From: Pseudomonas lactis
GTDB taxonomy: Bacteria; Pseudomonadota; Gammaproteobacteria; Pseudomonadales; Pseudomonadaceae
Assembly: GCF_001439845.1 (NCBI RefSeq)
Contig: NZ_JYLO01000005.1
Location: 310,001-374,000 of the forward strand
Direction: 5' to 3'
DNA: 64,000 nt
In this document: piece by piece, positions 19,890 to 28,362 of the stretch
Layout: every line of letters starts with the position of its first letter
How positions within the stretch are numbered: the stretch's first letter is position 1
Made by a program: the position numbers and the translations under genes
The notes under the pieces: generated by a model
What the model was told of the DNA's origin: nothing
Databases searched by the model: none
Seen by the model: only the letters and a program-made list of their open reading frames with translations

Positions 19890-20348
19890 TTAGCGAATTG
19901 CCAGTGCCCCTTGATACACCGTAGGGCCGGTTGGCTGCTTACTCACTGAGCCACCTTTGGTTTCAGAACTTACCATCAACTCCACGGGTTGTTTGATGGT
20001 TTCCTGCTGGCGCGGATTCAGGCCAATGATACCTTTGCCATCCTCGGGCAACAGGCCAAGGGACACCGGTGTGCCGTCTTTGGGAATCGCCCAGAGTTCA
20101 AGGCTTTGGTCCGGTGCTGGCGCCGTGGAGGCAATCGGTTCTACTTCCAGGTAATCCTTGTGGGCCATGATCTGTGCGGCTGGCTGCTGGGTCGTGGTCA
20201 CCAACGTTGCCGCGGATTTGACGCTGTCCTGGGTGTAGAGCGCGCCGCCGATACCGGCAACCACCACCACGCAGGCGCCGATGAACAGGCGAGGGCGGCT
20301 CCAGAACGCAGGCTTGTGCTCAATCACTGGGGGTTGGATCGCAGTCAT
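19890..20348 (-). CDS. RskA-type anti-sigma factor domain protein lacking the zinc-binding sigma-binding part
   Basis: A 152-residue protein: about 20 cytoplasmic residues, one transmembrane segment (FIGACVVVVAGIGGALYT, about 21-38), then a periplasmic domain with ELWAIPKDGTPVSLGLLPE and PTGPTVYQGALAI, characteristic of the anti-sigma-K RskA C-terminal domain. A full RskA protein is around 230 or more residues and carries an N-terminal anti-sigma domain, which is missing. No sigma factor gene is adjacent. Either a truncated remnant or a free periplasmic sensor part. GAGAAGAGAC precedes the ATG. Confidence 0.7.
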   Translation of the reverse strand: MTAIQPPVIEHKPAFWSRPRLFIGACVVVVAGIGGALYTQDSVKSAATLVTTTQQPAAQIMAHKDYLEVEPIASTAPAPDQSLELWAIPKDGTPVSLGLLPEDGKGIIGLNPRQQETIKQPVELMVSSETKGGSVSKQPTGPTVYQGALAIR

Positions 20349-20484
20349 AAGTCTCTTCTCGACAAATTTTGTAGTCAGTTCATGGACCCGCTTATCCTCG
20401 ATGGGTTCCTGAGGGGCTCCGGAACAACCGACGGGTTACCCAGTCCAACGCCTGCGTTTACCCCTATACCCAGAGGTTGTTTCG

Positions 20485-21057
20485 ATGAAGATTTCACGCG
20501 GTTTTGCCCTGTCCTGCCTGTTGACCGTGGCCGCCGGCCCGGTGTTCGCCGCAGGTTTCAGCCTTGGCGATGCAGCCAACGCCATTTCCGGCATGCAGGG
20601 TGGCAACAACAAGGCCGCTGCCGCCGCGCCTACGTCGGAAACGGGCGGCCTGCTGAAGGCCCTGACCTCGCAATTGAACATCACCCCCGAGCAAGCGGTG
20701 GGCGGCACGGGTGCCATGCTGGGTCTGGCCAAGAACAAACTCAGCGGCAACGACTTCTCGCAGTTGAGTAGCAGTGTGCCGGGCCTCGAGCAGCTGTCGG
20801 GTAATAACGCGTTGGGCAGCCTCGGTGCCTTGAGCGGGATGCTCGGCCAAACCGGCGGCAGCAAGACCAGCGGCCTGGACGGCCTGCTGGGCAATGTGAA
20901 AAGCACCAATGACTTGAACACCGCCTTCAGCGCTCTGGGCATGGACAGCGGCATGGTCGGCCAGTTTGCCCCGGTGATTTTGCAATACCTGGGCGGCGCG
21001 GGTGCCAGCAACTCCGTGCTGGGCAAATTGGCTCAGGCGTGGGGCACCGGCAGCTAA
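20485..21057 (+). CDS. DUF2780 (VcgC/VcgE-like) exported protein
   Basis: A 190-residue protein with a signal peptide (cleaved near VFAAG) and a Gly/Ser/Leu-rich body. The segment LLKALTSQLNITPEQAVGGTGAMLGLAKNKLS matches the pattern of DUF2780 proteins; biochemical role unknown. AGAGG precedes the ATG with seven-base spacing. It ends overlapping the convergent acyltransferase gene by four bases. Confidence 0.75.
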   Translation: MKISRGFALSCLLTVAAGPVFAAGFSLGDAANAISGMQGGNNKAAAAAPTSETGGLLKALTSQLNITPEQAVGGTGAMLGLAKNKLSGNDFSQLSSSVPGLEQLSGNNALGSLGALSGMLGQTGGSKTSGLDGLLGNVKSTNDLNTAFSALGMDSGMVGQFAPVILQYLGGAGASNSVLGKLAQAWGTGS

Positions 21058-21941
21058 AGAGGCTCCTCGCGCAGTTGTTCGATGCGCGCATCCTTTTCCA
21101 TCCAGAGCTGGTTGACCCAGTTCTGGACGGTCTGGCGAAACGCCGGATCATTCTCGTAATCCCCTTGCCACAACGCCGGGTCCAGCTCGCGGGTGCGGAT
21201 ATCCACGATCACCGTCGGCACCGCGCCGCTGATCAAGTCCCAGAACCCCGGAATCTTTTGCTGCGGGTACACCACGGTCACGTCGAGGATCGCGTCCAAC
21301 TGTTCGCCCATCGCCGCCAGCACAAAGGCCACGCCGCCCGCCTTGGGCTTGAGCAACCGGTTATACGGTGAAGCCTGTTGCGTGCGCTTGGCCTCGTTGA
21401 ACCGCGTGCCCTCCAGGTAATTGACCACGGTGACCGGCTGACGCTTGAACAGCTCGCACGCTTGCTTGGTGATCTTCAAATCCTGCCCCGCCAGCTCCGG
21501 GTGCTTGGCCAGGAACGCCTTGGTGTAGCGCTTCATGAAGGGGTAATCCAGCGCCCACCAGGCCAGGCCGAGGAAGGGCACCCAGATCAGTTCTTTTTTC
21601 AGGAAGAACTTGAAGAACGGTGTGCGCCGGTTCAATGCCTGGATCAGTGCGGGAATGTCGACCCAGGATTGGTGGTTGCTGATCACCAGGTAAGAGGTAT
21701 CGCCGCGCAGGTCCTCGCCACCGCGAATATCCCATTGGGTGGGGATGCACGCGGCGAAGATCAGCTTGTCGATCTCGGCCCAGGTCTCGGCGATCCACAT
21801 CACCGCCCATGAGGCATAGTCACGCGAGCGCCCTGGCGCCACCAGCTTGAGCAGGGCGAAGACCATCAAGGGGCCGATCAGGATCAGCGTGTTGAGTAAC
21901 AGCAGCAGTGTAACCAGACAGCCGGTGAGCAGGCGGCGCAT
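21054..21941 (-). CDS. PlsC-like membrane acyltransferase (YihG type)
   Basis: A 295-residue lysophospholipid-type acyltransferase with an N-terminal membrane segment (about 8-32). The H-x4-D motif is NHQSWVD (His90, Asp95) and the EGTR phosphate-binding motif is present in YLEGTRFNEAK. The NHQSWVD variant fits the YihG subfamily, which makes or remodels phospholipid acyl chains in the inner membrane. ATG at 21941 with AAGAG upstream is preferred over a TTG two codons earlier. Confidence 0.82.
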   Translation of the reverse strand: MRRLLTGCLVTLLLLLNTLILIGPLMVFALLKLVAPGRSRDYASWAVMWIAETWAEIDKLIFAACIPTQWDIRGGEDLRGDTSYLVISNHQSWVDIPALIQALNRRTPFFKFFLKKELIWVPFLGLAWWALDYPFMKRYTKAFLAKHPELAGQDLKITKQACELFKRQPVTVVNYLEGTRFNEAKRTQQASPYNRLLKPKAGGVAFVLAAMGEQLDAILDVTVVYPQQKIPGFWDLISGAVPTVIVDIRTRELDPALWQGDYENDPAFRQTVQNWVNQLWMEKDARIEQLREEPL

Positions 21942-22112
21942 AAGCAACTCTTGGAATTCTGTGGGCGGGCCATGATAAGCAAGGTGAGTCTAGAGGCCAA
22001 ATCGCAAAATGCCCGACGAATGTTTCACACTGCGCGCGATATGCTCGGTCATCCAACTAAGTGCCGTGTTTGCGGTCTAGACTCCGCCCACTTCTTTCGA
22101 GGAAATCCTGCC

Positions 22113-22613
22113 GTGAAATTACTCCTTGCCGCGTTCGCCCTGGTTGCTGTGCCTGTCATGGCGGCCGAGCCGACCCTTTACGGTCGCTACGAATACATCC
22201 AGTTGCCGGAGATCGGCCAGACCTTCAAGGCCAAGATGGACACCGGCGCACTGACCGCCTCGCTGTCGGCGCGTGACATCGAAACCTTTCAGCGCGACGG
22301 CGATGATTGGGTACGCTTCCGCCTCGGCGGTGAGGACGCCAGTAACAAGGTGTATGAGCACAAGGTGTCGCGCATCAGCAAGATCAAGAGCCGCGCCGAC
22401 GAAGATGATGACAAGGACGAAGCCAGCGTGGCCAAGCGCCCGGTGATCGACCTGGAAATGTGCCTGGGCGACGTCAAGCGCACCGTCGAGGTCAACCTTA
22501 CTGACCGCAGCAGTTTCAACTACCCACTGCTGATTGGCGCCAAGGCCCTGCGTGAGTTTGGTGCTGCGGTAAACCCGGCGCGTCGTTACACTGCCGACAA
22601 ACCGGACTGCTGA
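22113..22613 (+). CDS. Retropepsin-like aspartic protease (RimB/RloA-type, PF05618)
   Basis: A 166-residue exported protein with a signal peptide (VKLLLAAFALVAVPVMA) and the aspartic-protease motif DTGALTAS (Asp43-Thr44-Gly45), plus a conserved ending IGAKALREFGAAVNP. Relatives occur with RimK-like glutamate ligases and were once called ATP-dependent zinc proteases. The GTG at 22113 with GAGGAA upstream gives a sensible signal peptide; the ATG at 21951 would add 54 residues of unrelated sequence. It sits nine bases before creB, as in P. aeruginosa (PA0462, from memory). Confidence 0.8.
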   Translation: MKLLLAAFALVAVPVMAAEPTLYGRYEYIQLPEIGQTFKAKMDTGALTASLSARDIETFQRDGDDWVRFRLGGEDASNKVYEHKVSRISKIKSRADEDDDKDEASVAKRPVIDLEMCLGDVKRTVEVNLTDRSSFNYPLLIGAKALREFGAAVNPARRYTADKPDC

Positions 22614-22621
22614 TTGAGCCC

Positions 22622-23290
22622 ATGCCGCACATCCTGATTGTCGAAGACGAAGCGGCGATAGCCGACACGCTGATCTTTGCCCTGCAAGGCGAAGGCTTCA
22701 CCACCACCTGGCTGACGCTCGGCCAGGCGGCGCTGGAGCATCAGCGCCAGACCCCGGCCGACCTGGTCATCCTCGACATCGGCCTGCCGGACATCACCGG
22801 CTTTGAAACCTGCAAGCAATTGCGCCGCTTCAGCGAAGTGCCGGTGATGTTCCTCAGTGCCCGGGATGCGGAGATCGACCGCGTGGTGGGGCTGGAGATC
22901 GGCGCCGATGATTACGTGGTCAAACCTTTCAGCCCACGGGAAGTGGCGGCGCGGGTCCGGGCAATTCTCAAGCGGGTCGGCCCGGGTGTGGCGCCGACGC
23001 TGTTCCAGGTAGATCTGGAGCGCATGCAGATTCTCTATCGCGGCCAACCCTTGAGCCTCACGCGCCATGAGTTCCGCCTGCTGCAAAGCCTGCTGGAACA
23101 ACCCGAGCGTGTGTTCAGCCGCGAGCAACTGCTGGACGCGGTGGGCGTACCCTTTGATGCCGGTTACGAGCGCAATATCGACAGCCATATCAAAAGCCTG
23201 CGCAGCAAGCTTCGGAGTGTGGCGGCGGACGCCGAGCCAATCCAGACCCATCGTGGCCTTGGCTATAGCTACAGCCCGAGCCACAGCTGA
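22622..23290 (+). CDS. creB: Response regulator CreB
   Basis: OmpR-type regulator of the CreBC system, linked in Pseudomonas to beta-lactam response, fitness and biofilm. The 222-residue protein has a receiver domain with phospho-acceptor Asp52 (VILDIGLPD), conserved Lys in VVKPFSP, and a C-terminal winged helix ending in THRGLGYSY. Its stop overlaps the creC start (TGATG). Confidence 0.93.
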   Translation: MPHILIVEDEAAIADTLIFALQGEGFTTTWLTLGQAALEHQRQTPADLVILDIGLPDITGFETCKQLRRFSEVPVMFLSARDAEIDRVVGLEIGADDYVVKPFSPREVAARVRAILKRVGPGVAPTLFQVDLERMQILYRGQPLSLTRHEFRLLQSLLEQPERVFSREQLLDAVGVPFDAGYERNIDSHIKSLRSKLRSVAADAEPIQTHRGLGYSYSPSHS

Positions 23291-24729
23291 TGCGCCTGGG
23301 GCTGCGGATTTTCCTGGTGTATGCGCTGTTTATCGGCCTGACCGGCTACTTCGTGCTCAACACCGTGATGAAGGAAATCCGCCCCGGCGTGCGCCAGTCC
23401 ACCGAAGAAACCCTGGTGGACACCGCCAACCTGTTGGCCGAGATCCTGCGCGAGGACGTGAAGAACGGCACCCTCGGCCAGAGTCATTGGCCAGCGCTGC
23501 TCAAGGCCTATGGCAACCGTCAACCGGGTGCGGTGATCTGGGGGCTGCCGAAAAACCAGGTCAACCATCGCATCTACGTGACCGACGCCAAGGGCAGGGT
23601 ATTGCTCGACTCCAGCGGTGAAGCGGTGGGCCAGGACTATTCGAAATGGAACGACGTGTACCTGACCCTGCGTGGCGAATACGGTGCGCGCTCCACCCGC
23701 AGTGACGCGGACGACGCCACCTCATCGGTGATGCACGTGGGGGCGCCGATTCGTGACAACGGCCAGATTATCGGCGTGGTCACGGTAGCCAAGCCCAACA
23801 GCTCGTTGCAACCCTACGTGGATCGCACTGAGCGGCGCCTGCTGTGGTACGGCGCCGGGCTGGTCACCCTGGGGCTGCTGCTGGGCGCGCTATTGTCGTG
23901 GTGGCTGACGGCGTCCCTCAGACGCCTTACCGCCTATGCCGAAGCCGTGAGCGAGGGCCGCCGCGCCGAGTTGCCGCATTATCGCGGCGGAGAGCTCAAG
24001 CAGTTATCCACCGCCGTGGAACACATGCGCACGCAGCTGGAAGGCAAGGCTTACGTAGAGCGCTACGTGCACACGCTGACCCATGAATTGAAAAGCCCGT
24101 TGGCGGCGATTCGCGGGGCGGCGGAGTTGTTGCAGGGCGACATGAGCCGCGAGCAGCAGCAGCGTTTTGTCGGCAATATCGACAGCGAAAGCGCGCGCCT
24201 GCAACAGTTGATCGAACGCCTGTTGAACCTGGCCCAGGTGGAGCAGCGCCAGGGTCTGGAAGAGCAGTCGAGCATTCCTTTGGCCGCCCTGGTTGAGGAT
24301 GTGCTCAAGGCTCAATGTGCGCGGGTCGAAGGCGCCGGCTTGCACGTCGAGCAGGCGATTGCCGCTGATGTGAAGGTATTTGGCGAACCTTTCCTGCTGC
24401 GCCAGGCCCTGGGTAACCTGCTGGACAATGCCTTGGACTTTACTCCGCCCGGCGGCACGCTGCGGTTCAGCGCGCAGGTGCGGCATAACGAGGTGCAGGT
24501 CAGCCTGTTCAACCAGGCGGATGCAATTCCCGATTACGCCTTGCCGCGCCTGAGCGAGCGCTTCTACTCGCTGCCGCGCCCGGCCAGCGGGCGCAAAAGT
24601 ACGGGCCTGGGGCTCAACTTTGTCGAGGAGGTGATGAAGCTGCACGGCGGCTTGTTGCAGATCGGCAACGTACCGGGCGGCGTGCAAGCGGTGCTGCATC
24701 TCCACACAGTCTCCACATTGCCCACATAA
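23290..24729 (+). CDS. creC: Sensor histidine kinase CreC
   Basis: A 479-residue membrane kinase. Transmembrane segments lie at about 7-25 and 186-207 around a periplasmic sensor domain; a HAMP-like linker follows, then the phospho-acceptor His265 in HTLTHELKSPLAAIRG and the ATP-binding N and G boxes (LGNLLDNALDF, STGLGLNFVEE). Partner of CreB and preceding creD. Confidence 0.93.
   Translation: MRLGLRIFLVYALFIGLTGYFVLNTVMKEIRPGVRQSTEETLVDTANLLAEILREDVKNGTLGQSHWPALLKAYGNRQPGAVIWGLPKNQVNHRIYVTDAKGRVLLDSSGEAVGQDYSKWNDVYLTLRGEYGARSTRSDADDATSSVMHVGAPIRDNGQIIGVVTVAKPNSSLQPYVDRTERRLLWYGAGLVTLGLLLGALLSWWLTASLRRLTAYAEAVSEGRRAELPHYRGGELKQLSTAVEHMRTQLEGKAYVERYVHTLTHELKSPLAAIRGAAELLQGDMSREQQQRFVGNIDSESARLQQLIERLLNLAQVEQRQGLEEQSSIPLAALVEDVLKAQCARVEGAGLHVEQAIAADVKVFGEPFLLRQALGNLLDNALDFTPPGGTLRFSAQVRHNEVQVSLFNQADAIPDYALPRLSERFYSLPRPASGRKSTGLGLNFVEEVMKLHGGLLQIGNVPGGVQAVLHLHTVSTLPT
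24701..24716 (+). promoter_or_regulatory. Candidate cre-tag upstream of creD
   Basis: TCCAC-ACAGTC-TCCAC is a direct repeat with six-base spacing, one mismatch per half from the CreB tag TTCAC-N6-TTCAC known from enteric bacteria and Aeromonas. It lies in the last codons of creC, 65 bases before creD. Confidence 0.45.
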
Positions 24730-24780
24730 ATCCCCCATATCGGCTGGGCAGACTCTCCCCATCAAAACAGGGAGAGACCC

Positions 24781-26130
24781 ATGAACCGCAACCTGCTTTT
24801 CAAACTGGGCGCGATTGCGCTGCTGATCCTGCTGTTGTTGATTCCATTGCTGATGATCAACGGCATCATCAGCGACCGCCAGCAACTGCGCGACGGCGTA
24901 TTGATGGACATTGCCAGAAGCTCAAGCTTTGCCCAGCGCCTCACCGGGCCGGTGATGGTGGTGCCGTATCGCAAGACCGTGCGTGAGTGGAAGCTCAATG
25001 AGAAGCTCAACAAACGCTACGAAGAAACCCGTGAAGAACGCGGCCGTCTGTATTTCCTGCCGGACCGTTTTGAGCTCGACGGCAAGGTGCAAACCGAACT
25101 GCGCTCGCGGGGGATCTACCAGGCGCGGTTGTTCCATGCCGACAACCGTATCAGCGGGCGTTTCGAGTTGCCTGCGCAGTTGGGGATCACCGAAGACTTT
25201 GCAGACTACCGCTTTGAACCGGCGTTTCTGGCGGTGGGCATCAGTGATATTCGCGGCATTGAAAACGCACTGAAGCTGGAACTGGGTGAGCAGCGGCTGG
25301 AGTTCTCTCCGGGTTCCCAAGTCGATTGGCTGGGCGAGGGTGTGCATGTAACGCTGCCCGAGCAAGACAGCAAGAAACCCGCCGTGGTGGAGTTCGCCTT
25401 CGACCTGCGCCTGCAAGGCACCGAGCAACTGCAAGTGGTGCCCGTGGGCAAGACCAGCCAGGTGTCAATGGCGTCCAACTGGCCGCACCCGAGCTTTATC
25501 GGCAACTTCCTGCCGGCTCAACGTGAAGTCACCGACCAGGGTTTCAGCGCCAATTGGCAGACGACATTCTTCTCCACCAACCTCGAACAAGCCCTGCAGA
25601 ACTGCCTGGACGGGCAAGGCTGTGAAAACTTCAGCAACCGCAGCTTTGGCGTGAACTTCATCGACCCGGTAGACCAGTACCTCAAGAGCGACCGGGCGAT
25701 TAAATATGCGCTGTTGTTTATCGCCCTGACCTTTGCCGGCTTCTTCCTCTTCGAGGTGCTCAAGAGTCTGGCGGTGCACCCGATCCAGTACGCTTTAGTG
25801 GGCGTCGCACTGGCGTTCTTCTACCTGCTGCTGTTGTCGTTGTCCGAGCATCTGGGCTTTGCCCTGGCCTACCTGATATCCGCCAGCGCCTGTGTGCTGT
25901 TGATCGGCTTCTACGTGTGCCATGTGCTGCGCAGCGTTGCCCACGGCCTGGGGTTTTCGGCCGGGCTGGCGGCGTTGTATGGCTTGCTGTACGGGTTGCT
26001 CAGTGCCGAGGATTACGCGCTGTTGATGGGCTCGCTGTTGCTGTTTGGCCTGTTGGGCACCGTGATGGTGCTGACACGCAAGCTGGATTGGTATGGGGTG
26101 GGTAAACGCAAGGTGGAGCAAGGGCAATGA
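24781..26130 (+). CDS. creD: Inner membrane protein CreD
   Basis: A 449-residue member of the CreD/CetA family, with one N-terminal membrane segment (LGAIALLILLLLIPLLMI), a large periplasmic domain (about 35-300) and five or six C-terminal membrane segments. It is the strongest known target of CreBC in Pseudomonas, though its biochemical role is unclear. GGGAGAG precedes the ATG. The creC-creD gap of 51 bases leaves room for a dedicated promoter. Confidence 0.92.
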   Translation: MNRNLLFKLGAIALLILLLLIPLLMINGIISDRQQLRDGVLMDIARSSSFAQRLTGPVMVVPYRKTVREWKLNEKLNKRYEETREERGRLYFLPDRFELDGKVQTELRSRGIYQARLFHADNRISGRFELPAQLGITEDFADYRFEPAFLAVGISDIRGIENALKLELGEQRLEFSPGSQVDWLGEGVHVTLPEQDSKKPAVVEFAFDLRLQGTEQLQVVPVGKTSQVSMASNWPHPSFIGNFLPAQREVTDQGFSANWQTTFFSTNLEQALQNCLDGQGCENFSNRSFGVNFIDPVDQYLKSDRAIKYALLFIALTFAGFFLFEVLKSLAVHPIQYALVGVALAFFYLLLLSLSEHLGFALAYLISASACVLLIGFYVCHVLRSVAHGLGFSAGLAALYGLLYGLLSAEDYALLMGSLLLFGLLGTVMVLTRKLDWYGVGKRKVEQGQ

Positions 26131-26198
26131 TCGGACTGCGCGAAGACCAGCAAATGAAAGCGAAGATGGTCAACTTTCTCACCAACGCCACCTTCCAC

Positions 26199-26298
26199 TG
26201 CAGGAGCGAGCTTGCTCGCGAAGAACGCAAGAACACCGCGTTTAACCAGACGACCCGCGTTATCGTTGACGATTTTCGCGAGCAACCGCGCTCCTACA
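26199..26298. repeat. REPIN, family A
   Basis: Arms at 26199-26221 and 26276-26298; the right arm is slightly degenerate (GCAACCGCGCTCC in place of GCAAGCTCGCTCC). Lies between the convergent creD and GST genes and overlaps the last codons of the latter. Confidence 0.88.
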
Positions 26299-26923
26299 GA
26301 GGCGGCTGAGTCTGCTGCATCGAAGGCCGCAGGCTGACCTCGGCGTACCAGGCGGCGAGCCTTGGGTTATCTGTACGCCATTGCAGATCCGGGTGGCGAA
26401 AGTCGATATAGCCCAGTGCACAGGCCACGCTGATGGCGGCGATGTCGAAGTGGCTGGCCAGTTCGGCAATGGCGTCCCGCTCCAGTTCGGCGAGGGCGCG
26501 GCGGATCTTGTTGCGCTGTTCATCTAGCCAGGGCGCCCAGTGTTTTTCTGGCGGGCGCATGGCGGTCTCGTAACGCACCAGCACGGCGGCATCCATGATG
26601 CCGTCAGCCATCGAGGCCAGGGTCAGGCGCCGCCAGCGGGCCGAGCCGTCTCGGGGGATCAGCGGGTTGCCGACATGCTGGTGGTCGAAGTAATCGAGGA
26701 TCACCCGGCTGTCGTGCAGTACCGAACCGTCGGCCAGGCGCAGGGCCGGGATCTTGCCGGTGGGGTTGCCTTGCACCACATCGGCGTCCGGGGTGATGGG
26801 CGTGGGCATGCAAGCGTGCAGGGCCACGCGGTCCTGTTGGCCGGTCTCTATCAGCAGCACGCGGACTTTGCGCACGAAGGGTGACGCCGGGTTGTGGAAC
26901 AAGGTCATGCTAGGCGCGGACAT
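26294..26923 (-). CDS. Glutathione S-transferase family protein
   Basis: A 209-residue GST-fold protein. The thioredoxin-like domain begins MTLFHNPASPFVRKVRVLL, with the Ser/Cys site at SPF, and includes NPTGKIPALRLADGSVLHDSRVI; an all-helical C-terminal domain follows. The ATG at 26923 has AGAGGA six bases upstream. Substrate unknown; detoxification or redox role inferred from family. Its last residues are encoded in the REPIN edge. Confidence 0.85.
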   Translation of the reverse strand: MSAPSMTLFHNPASPFVRKVRVLLIETGQQDRVALHACMPTPITPDADVVQGNPTGKIPALRLADGSVLHDSRVILDYFDHQHVGNPLIPRDGSARWRRLTLASMADGIMDAAVLVRYETAMRPPEKHWAPWLDEQRNKIRRALAELERDAIAELASHFDIAAISVACALGYIDFRHPDLQWRTDNPRLAAWYAEVSLRPSMQQTQPPL

Positions 26924-26934
26924 GGGCATTCCTC

Positions 26935-27034
26935 TGTAGGAGCGAGCTTGCTCGCGAATAACGCCAACGATAACGCAGCTCGCTTGGTTTAACGCGGTGC
27001 TCTCGGGTTTTTCGCGAGCAAGCTCGCTCCTACA
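26935..27034. repeat. REPIN, family A
   Basis: Arms at 26935-26958 and 27011-27034. The terminal CTA at 27030-27032 provides the stop codon of the small gene at 27030-27200. Confidence 0.9.
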
Positions 27035-27200
27035 GCAGTTTGTAGACGGCAATGGCCGCGGGTATGCCCAACCCGATCCAACTCAACGAATCCCACCACC
27101 CATCGCCCAGCAGCGCTGCAAATAACCCGGCGGCACTGAGCAGGCCAATCCCCAGGGGTATGGCAAACACCTTCCAGAAATTCGACTGCCGCGGCTTCAT
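27030..27200 (-). CDS. Small membrane protein (56 aa) after the PepSY gene
   Basis: Two hydrophobic segments (FAIPLGIGLLSAAGLFAAL and WIGLGIPAAIAVYKLL) follow a short basic N-terminus. The ATG at 27200 overlaps the PepSY gene stop by four bases, and GGCCAGGG lies upstream, so it is translationally coupled to it. Proteins of this kind often accompany PepSY reductases of siderophore loci, but I do not recognise a named family. Confidence 0.7.
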   Translation of the reverse strand: MKPRQSNFWKVFAIPLGIGLLSAAGLFAALLGDGWWDSLSWIGLGIPAAIAVYKLL

Positions 27201-28300
27201 ACCCTGGCCGCCTTGCGCCGTACGATCCATAAGTAAATGCCGCTCACCAGCACGATGATGGTCAACACATCCAGCACCGCCCACAGGACCTTCATCGGCA
27301 TGCCGCCGTAATCACCAAAATGCAGGGGTTGGGACATGCCCATGGCGTCCATGTACCACGGCCGTTCGGCGATGGCGGTGACGGCAAGGGTGCTGGCGTC
27401 GATCAGTACCGGTGTCAGCAAATGGGAGGTCAAGTGGGTGCTGCCCTTCATGAACACAGCGTAGTGATGTTCGCTGGAAAAGCGCGTGCCGGGGAAGGCG
27501 ATAAAGTCTGGCTCCATACCCGGTGCGGCCTTGGCGGCAATGCTCAACAGCTCGGTGGCGGGTGCGCGCTGGGTCAGCGGCGGGGCGTTCTTGTAGGGTT
27601 CGATCATGGCGCTGAGGCTGTCCTGGCGCCAGGCGGCGATGATCAGGTCGGCGCAGGCGCTGATCACGCCGGTAACACCCACCACCAGCGCCCAGGTCAA
27701 GGTGACCACGCCGATCAGGTTGTGCAGGTCGAGCCAGCGCAGGCGAGTGGACTTGTCCTGGCGCACGGTGGCGAACTTCAAGCGGCGCATGAACGGCAGG
27801 TACAACACCGTGCCCGAGATAATCGCCAGCACAAACAGAATGCCCATGAACGCCAGCAACAACTTGCCCGCCAGCCCGGCAAACATATCCACATGCAGGC
27901 GCAGCAGGAACAGGGTGAAGCCCCCATTGGCAGATGGCATTTCGACGGTTTCGCCAGTGCGGGCATCGAGCATGAAGGTGTGCGATGAGTTCGGCTCCGT
28001 GCCGGCGGTGGCCGCCATGATCGCGATCACGCCGTTGTTGTCGTCTTCGTCCCAGGCCAGGTACTGCATGGCCTCGCCGGGGCGATGGGCCTGGGCTTTG
28101 GCTACAAGCTGCTCGAGGTTGAGCCGGGGCGTATCGGCAGGCATCTGCGCCAGTTCGGGCTCATTGCCCAGCAGGTGGTCGATCTCGTGGTGAAACACCA
28201 ACGGCAGGCCGGTGAGAGCGAGCAGTAGCAGGAATACGGTGCAGATCAGGCTGGTCCAGGTGTGGATGAAGGACCAGTGGCGGATGGTTTTGCTTTTCAT
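27197..28300 (-). CDS. PepSY-domain membrane protein, siderophore-iron reductase-like
   Basis: A 367-residue protein with four main membrane segments and a PepSY-associated architecture: HTWTSLICTVFLLLLALTGL near the N-terminus, large periplasmic loops, conserved His residues in membrane helices (HVDMFAG, LDLHNLIG) that could bind heme, and a C-terminal helix. Such proteins reduce ferric siderophores or help unload them in the periplasm. Start ATG at 28300; the upstream in-frame extension crosses the FiuA terminator. It follows fiuA in the same direction. Confidence 0.85.
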   Translation of the reverse strand: MKSKTIRHWSFIHTWTSLICTVFLLLLALTGLPLVFHHEIDHLLGNEPELAQMPADTPRLNLEQLVAKAQAHRPGEAMQYLAWDEDDNNGVIAIMAATAGTEPNSSHTFMLDARTGETVEMPSANGGFTLFLLRLHVDMFAGLAGKLLLAFMGILFVLAIISGTVLYLPFMRRLKFATVRQDKSTRLRWLDLHNLIGVVTLTWALVVGVTGVISACADLIIAAWRQDSLSAMIEPYKNAPPLTQRAPATELLSIAAKAAPGMEPDFIAFPGTRFSSEHHYAVFMKGSTHLTSHLLTPVLIDASTLAVTAIAERPWYMDAMGMSQPLHFGDYGGMPMKVLWAVLDVLTIIVLVSGIYLWIVRRKAARV

Positions 28301-28318
28301 CACGGCTCCAAAGGCAAA

Positions 28319-28341
28319 AGGGCCGCGGTTCAGGCGGCCCT
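28319..28341 (-). terminator. Hairpin between fiuA and the PepSY gene
   Basis: AGGGCCGC / GCGGCCCT stem with a 7-base loop, followed on the minus strand by a short T run. It may attenuate read-through from fiuA into the PepSY gene. Confidence 0.7.
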
Positions 28342-28362
28342 TCATCAGCGGTTTTCACCGTC

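Noticed and set aside
26127..26309. 60-codon frame overlapping the creD stop (ATGA)
   Set aside because: Its second half is translated REPIN sequence (RSELARE), a common artefact; no conservation is expected.
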